A DNA stretch of 64,000 bases, taken from assembly GCA_030625815.1 (NCBI GenBank), contig DAOUQF010000013.1:1-64000 (forward strand). Reading direction: 5' to 3'. The position numbers were made by a program, and so were the translations under genes. Below, in pieces: positions 61,461-64,000 of the stretch. A model generated the notes under the pieces. That model made no database searches. It was not told where the DNA came from and was given only the letters and a program-made list of their open reading frames with translations. How positions within the stretch are numbered: the stretch's first letter is position 1; each line of letters starts with the position of its first letter. This DNA comes from Eubacteriales bacterium (GTDB taxonomy: Bacteria > Bacillota > Clostridia > Tissierellales > GPF-1).

Positions 61461-61498
61461 ACAACTTAAGCTTATCACACAAGTTGTTTTTTTGTCAA
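61461..61498 (-). promoter_or_regulatory. Promoter and operator of the opuC operon
   Basis: On the minus strand -35 TTGACA (61493-61498) with a weak -10 about 17 bp downstream. An inverted repeat ACAACTT-N13-AAGTTGT (61461-61487) covers the spacer and -10. The BusR-like gene upstream is a plausible repressor. Confidence 0.6.
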
Positions 61499-61528
61499 AG
61501 ATATTAAGAACTCCGTTTATTAGTAAAA

Positions 61529-61558
61529 CAAAAAAACAACCTATAAAATAAGTTGTTT
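61529..61558 (-). terminator. Terminator of the BusR-like gene
   Basis: On the minus strand AAACAACTT / AGGTTGTTT with a 7-nt loop then a T run. Its arms resemble the ACAACTT operator arms, so it may also bind the regulator. Confidence 0.65.
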
Positions 61559-62173
61559 TTATTTTATATATTCAACTAATTTTTCTTCCGCCTCTCGGCT
61601 TCCAACGGCAAAAATAATATCCTCTTCGCAAAAATTATAATTCGGACCCGGCGACAAAATCATTTGCCCGCGGGTGCTGACCGCCGCCACCGTCACACCG
61701 GTTTTCTGCCAAATTCGAAGGGCGCTAATTGTTTGACCAATAAAATGAGAACCCTGAGAAATTTCAATTTCATAAGGCTGCACCACTTGAATCGATCGAT
61801 AGCGCTCCGCATAATCGACCAACCTGGCGACCAATTCCTTCTGTCTGACATCCAAATTCCGGCGGGTTTCATCCAGCTTGCGCATTTCCTGCAACAACAT
61901 GCGAATTGATTCCCTCTCCCGGAATTTTTCAACAAAGGCTAATGCATTCGCCTTGCTGTGGATCACAATCCCCCAGCCTGAAGACACTTCAATCACTTTC
62001 ATTTCTTCCAGAAGGCGCAAAGCCCGCCGGATCGTTTCCGTAGACACGCCATACTGGCTCGCCAATGTAGAGCGTCCGCGAATTTTCTCTTTTTCCTGAT
62101 ATTCTCCCGACACAATTTTGCTCGCAATATCTGTTGCAATAGCAATATATCGTACCTTTAACATTTTTGACAT
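61559..62173 (-). CDS. BusR-like GntR/RCK_C regulator
   Basis: A 204-residue regulator: N-terminal YtrA/GntR winged helix (SGEYQEKEKIRGRSTLASQYGVSTETIRRALRLLEEMKVI), a coiled coil of about residues 80-120 (RESIRMLLQEMRKLDETRRNLDVRQKEL) and a C-terminal RCK_C (TrkA-C) domain (GQTISALRIWQKTGVTVAAVSTRG). BusR of streptococci and lactococci has exactly this order and represses the busAB betaine transporter when bound to c-di-AMP. Its place just upstream of an opuC operon supports the same job: osmotic and c-di-AMP control of osmolyte uptake. Two adjacent ATGs; 62173 chosen for spacing. Confidence 0.85.
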   Translation of the reverse strand: MSKMLKVRYIAIATDIASKIVSGEYQEKEKIRGRSTLASQYGVSTETIRRALRLLEEMKVIEVSSGWGIVIHSKANALAFVEKFRERESIRMLLQEMRKLDETRRNLDVRQKELVARLVDYAERYRSIQVVQPYEIEISQGSHFIGQTISALRIWQKTGVTVAAVSTRGQMILSPGPNYNFCEEDIIFAVGSREAEEKLVEYIK

Positions 62174-62264
62174 CATCTCACCCTACTTTTTTATTACTCT
62201 AAGAATATCAGATTTCGAACAACTTCAGCAACTAAAATGTTTTTTGCCGAATCATTTTCTTCGT

Positions 62265-62396
62265 CTTTTCCAATTCCTGCGATTGTCGTTTCGTCACCGC
62301 AAATCCTTTTTTGCTACCTCCTAGATAAATTCCCGCTGCAATGTTCGCCAATAAAAACCGGTAAAACACCACGGATACCGTCGGCATGCCCTGCAG
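62265..62396 (-). pseudogene. Fragment of an EamA transporter gene
   Basis: About 44 codons on the minus strand read LQGMPTVSVVFYRFLLAN-IAAGIYLGGSKKGFAVTKRQ, close to residues 24-60 of the intact EamA gene at 62916-63812 (LQGMPTVSVVFYRFLLAH-LAIGIYLLASKKGLRVTKRQ). At the DNA level it is roughly three-quarters identical. It has no start and no further homology. Its end joins the next fragment at CTGCAG, a sequence shared by both partners. Confidence 0.8.
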
Positions 62397-62453
62397 CTTT
62401 ACGAGCTCAAATACTTGATTCGAGAATGCCGCTGGCTGCTCTATAAAATGTAA
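62391..62453 (+). pseudogene. Fragment of the dinB-partner gene
   Basis: Encodes the last 20 residues (LQLYELKYLIRECRWLLYKM) and stop of the protein at 58213-58476, with two silent differences in 63 bases. The remainder of the gene is absent; upstream comes EamA-like sequence. The near identity points to a recent duplication, or to selection on the protein in an intact copy elsewhere. Confidence 0.85.
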
Positions 62454-62487
62454 AAAGGATGCATGCCAATTGGCATGCATCCTTTTT
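62452..62487. terminator. Terminator between partner-gene fragment and cupin
   Basis: A perfect 16-bp stem AAAAAGGATGCATGCC with an AATT loop and T tails on both strands. Confidence 0.88.
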
Positions 62488-62523
62488 ACATTCTTTTTGT
62501 TCTTCCTTCGCACTCTCCGCTGA

Positions 62524-62841
62524 TTAAAAAGTTCCCGGTGCCGGCGCCTTTACGACAATCAATTCCAATAAGTCATCGTCCTTGTTTCCTACATTCATCT
62601 TTGTTTGATACGGAATCTTCAATACGGTTCCCGCCTCATAAGGATGCGGTTCCTGTTCGCCAAGCTGAATCGTCAATCGACCCTTCACCACGGTCATATA
62701 CACCATAGAATTGGAAAAATGCTCCGGCAACCCTTCCCCTTTATTGAATAACATATGAATATAATGAACATTATCATCTTGAATCAACTTTTCAACCGCT
62801 TTTTCATTTCCCGTTGAATATTTAAAAATTTGCTCTATCAT
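62524..62841 (-). CDS. Small cupin-domain protein
   Basis: A 105-residue single-domain cupin. HMLFNKGEGLPEHFSNSMVYMTVVKG (about residues 28-53) and PHPYEAGTVLKIP (about residues 66-78) fit the two cupin motifs; the metal ligands may be His, Glu and His, though the first motif is H-x-F rather than the usual HxH. The function of such small cupins is not predictable. Start 62841 or 62844 (ATGATG) follows AAGGAGG; I prefer the second ATG for spacing. A decayed copy lies at 58550-58660. Confidence 0.75.
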   Translation of the reverse strand: MIEQIFKYSTGNEKAVEKLIQDDNVHYIHMLFNKGEGLPEHFSNSMVYMTVVKGRLTIQLGEQEPHPYEAGTVLKIPYQTKMNVGNKDDDLLELIVVKAPAPGTF

Positions 62842-62884
62842 CATTCGTCCTCCTTATCCTATGAATACCCTTAGTATAAGAAAA

Positions 62885-62916
62885 GAAAAAAGAAAGAAGT
62901 GTTACCGAAGTAACAC
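62885..62916 (-). terminator. Terminator of the EamA gene
   Basis: On the minus strand GTGTTAC-TTCG-GTAACAC then a T-rich run; overlaps the EamA stop codon. Confidence 0.85.
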
Positions 62917-63812
62917 TATCCCATTGATTTTTTCATTTTTAAAACCTGCTTTTTCTCAGCCGCACCATCGAAAGCAATGCAGACAACCGCCAAAAAGATT
63001 GCCATGCAGCCCAATCCTGAGCGAAAATCCAACCGTTCTCCATAGACAACCATCCCGGAAACCATCCCCACAACGGGCTCCAGCATGTTGATCATAGATG
63101 CCTTCGTCGCACCAATGGTTTTGATTCCATAGGTCAACAGCAAAAGCGCAAAGACTGTTGACACCTGCGAGATAAAGAGCAGATCGCCCCATGCCCGTAC
63201 ATTCGAAGGAACTACCAACTGTCCCTTCCAAATCGCCTGTAATCCAAAGAAAACCACTGATACCAAAGTAACATAAAAGAGAATCTGAGGGGCCGGCAAC
63301 TCCCGCAAGCTCGTTTCCCGATTGCCGATTACATAGACCGCGTAAGTAATCCCAGACAATACCGCCCAGGTAATCCCTTTAACAGATAATCCGCCGCTCA
63401 AGTCCATCAAAAGTACCAATCCAATCACCGCCGAGATCACAGCAAGCCACTTCATCCCGGAAGCTTTTTCATGAAAAACGCCTATCATCAACAAAACAAC
63501 AAAAATCGGATAGGTGAAATGAAACATGGTAGCCAAGCCTACCGGTAAGGTTTCATAGGAACTAGCCAGAAAAAAGGCCGTCAAACCAAATCCAGCCACA
63601 CCCAAAACAACAAGATCCCTCAATTGCCGCTTTGTTACACGCAATCCTTTTTTACTTGCCAGCAAATAAATGCCGATTGCAAGATGCGCCAGTAGAAATC
63701 GGTAAAACACCACTGATACCGTCGGCATGCCCTGCAAAATCAAATCCTTTGTAAAAACCGGCATAATTCCATAAGCAATGGATGCCAATCCTACCGCTAT
63801 TATTCCCTTCAT
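62916..63812 (-). CDS. EamA/DMT-family transporter
   Basis: A 298-residue drug/metabolite transporter with ten predicted helices in two EamA halves (GMPTVSVVFYRFLLAHLAIGIYL near residue 27; ATKASMINMLEPVVGMVSGMVVYGERLD near residue 235). Such proteins move metabolites or drugs, usually outward; substrate unknown. Start ATG 63812 has only a distant GAGGG. A fragment of a related gene at 62265-62396 shows there was once a second copy. Confidence 0.85.
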   Translation of the reverse strand: MKGIIAVGLASIAYGIMPVFTKDLILQGMPTVSVVFYRFLLAHLAIGIYLLASKKGLRVTKRQLRDLVVLGVAGFGLTAFFLASSYETLPVGLATMFHFTYPIFVVLLMIGVFHEKASGMKWLAVISAVIGLVLLMDLSGGLSVKGITWAVLSGITYAVYVIGNRETSLRELPAPQILFYVTLVSVVFFGLQAIWKGQLVVPSNVRAWGDLLFISQVSTVFALLLLTYGIKTIGATKASMINMLEPVVGMVSGMVVYGERLDFRSGLGCMAIFLAVVCIAFDGAAEKKQVLKMKKSMG

Positions 63813-64000
63813 TTCACGAATACCCTCATTCTTTCTCTGAATTCTCCCTTGCCAAAAAGTCCGCTCGCCTGCAGTATAAACCACAACCCATTTTTTGTAT
63901 AGTAGAATTCTTTTTTTATTCCTTCCCACCCATCGGGTGAGAAGAAACGTCTTCTTTTTATTTAACCTAGCTAACCGATTTCACTTCTTCTTTCAATGAA
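63813..64000. other. Window end, no gene seen
   Basis: About 190 bases upstream of the EamA gene. CACCC/GGGTG and AGAAGA/TCTTCT hairpins near 63929-63956 followed by a T-rich run could be a rightward terminator, but no gene precedes it here. Nothing else is recognised. Confidence 0.35.

Larger units (their letters stand above)
62391..62916. repeat. Direct repeat copy 2 (small gene fragment, terminator, intact cupin, hairpin)
   Basis: Same order and direction as 58414-58740: gene end, GGATGCATGCC hairpin, cupin, AT-rich promoter stretch, GTGTTAC hairpin. Longer because the cupin gene is intact. Copies lie about 4 kb apart with opuC and busR-like genes between. Confidence 0.8.

Noticed and set aside
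61536-61556. Second ACAAC/AAGTTGT pair as a dedicated operator
   Set aside because: It fits better as the terminator of the BusR-like gene (stem followed by a T run), though dual use is possible.
62232-62513. 93-residue minus-strand open frame as a real gene
   Set aside because: It is a chance fusion of an EamA fragment with the reverse strand of the dinB-partner fragment and terminator; it has no ribosome-binding site.
63929-63964. Hairpins at the window end as part of a gene or RNA
   Set aside because: Too close to the edge and no associated gene; noted only as a possible terminator.

Overview
The window looks like chromosomal DNA from a Firmicute of the class Clostridia, probably an anaerobe that ferments amino acids or peptides. 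The evidence is strong GGAGG ribosome-binding sites, sigma-A promoters with 17-bp spacers, a Gram-positive LexA box and cre site, butyrate kinase with phosphotransbutyrylase, indolepyruvate:ferredoxin oxidoreductase, AddAB-type nuclease, and lipoproteins with Gram-positive signals. No rRNA, tRNA, CRISPR array, prophage or intact insertion sequence was seen. I cannot name the genus.

Layout. 1-9.8 kb: MazG-like pyrophosphohydrolase, two tandem 100-residue DUF3892-like proteins, addB-addA, an unknown protein, an 80-bp palindromic element, a phosphoesterase/membrane-protein pair and a helix-hairpin-helix protein. 9.8-17.6 kb: an operon ptb-iorA-iorB-membrane protein-buk, with a -24/-12 (sigma-54) promoter and three GTTAAC boxes spaced exactly 10 bp apart, downstream of a gene for a PrpR-type sigma-54 activator; this reads as a self-contained circuit for making acyl-CoA, acyl-phosphate and ATP from 2-oxo acids. 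17.7-25.5 kb: upp, a secreted lytic transglycosylase with SLH-like repeats, a probable fluoride riboswitch with a cation/proton antiporter, dhaK-dhaL-dhaM (PTS-dependent dihydroxyacetone kinase) with a cre site, and glnS. 25.5-31.4 kb: a broken nucleoside hydrolase, two Crp-type regulators (one with an internal deletion), a NapH-like polyferredoxin and partner, patatin and an esterase. 31.4-36 kb: acn-icd-citrate synthase, the oxidative route from oxaloacetate and acetyl-CoA to 2-oxoglutarate, behind a promoter surrounded by TGCA boxes.

36-48.4 kb is a mosaic of transporters and small metabolic genes: MFS, HAD, lipoprotein, kinase-like, TraX, tocopherol-cyclase-like, dipeptidase, TauE, 2-hydroxyacid dehydrogenase, GNAT, RidA with a YheO-type regulator, a 5'-deleted tag gene and a threonine aldolase. 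48.5-56.8 kb: an ArsR-type regulator with an MFS exporter and its operator, a paralogous MFS exporter, a YesMN-type two-component system whose kinase is frameshifted in an AG repeat, and a secreted FMN/FAD flavoprotein reductase. 56.9-64 kb: a LexA-controlled dinB with a small partner gene, then an opuC-like osmoprotectant ABC transporter and a BusR-like GntR/RCK_C regulator, bounded on both sides by direct copies of a small segment (end of the dinB partner gene, terminator, cupin), and an EamA transporter.

A recurring theme is gene decay by short deletions or slippage next to small repeats: nucleoside hydrolase, tag, one Crp paralog, one cupin copy, an EamA fragment and the histidine kinase. 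No wholly new multi-gene defence or metabolic system is obvious. The best leads are the repeat-bounded opuC/busR block, the phased sigma-54 enhancer, the fluoride riboswitch-antiporter pair, the TGCA-box operator of the citrate operon, the dinB partner protein and the unidentified membrane protein translated with iorB.
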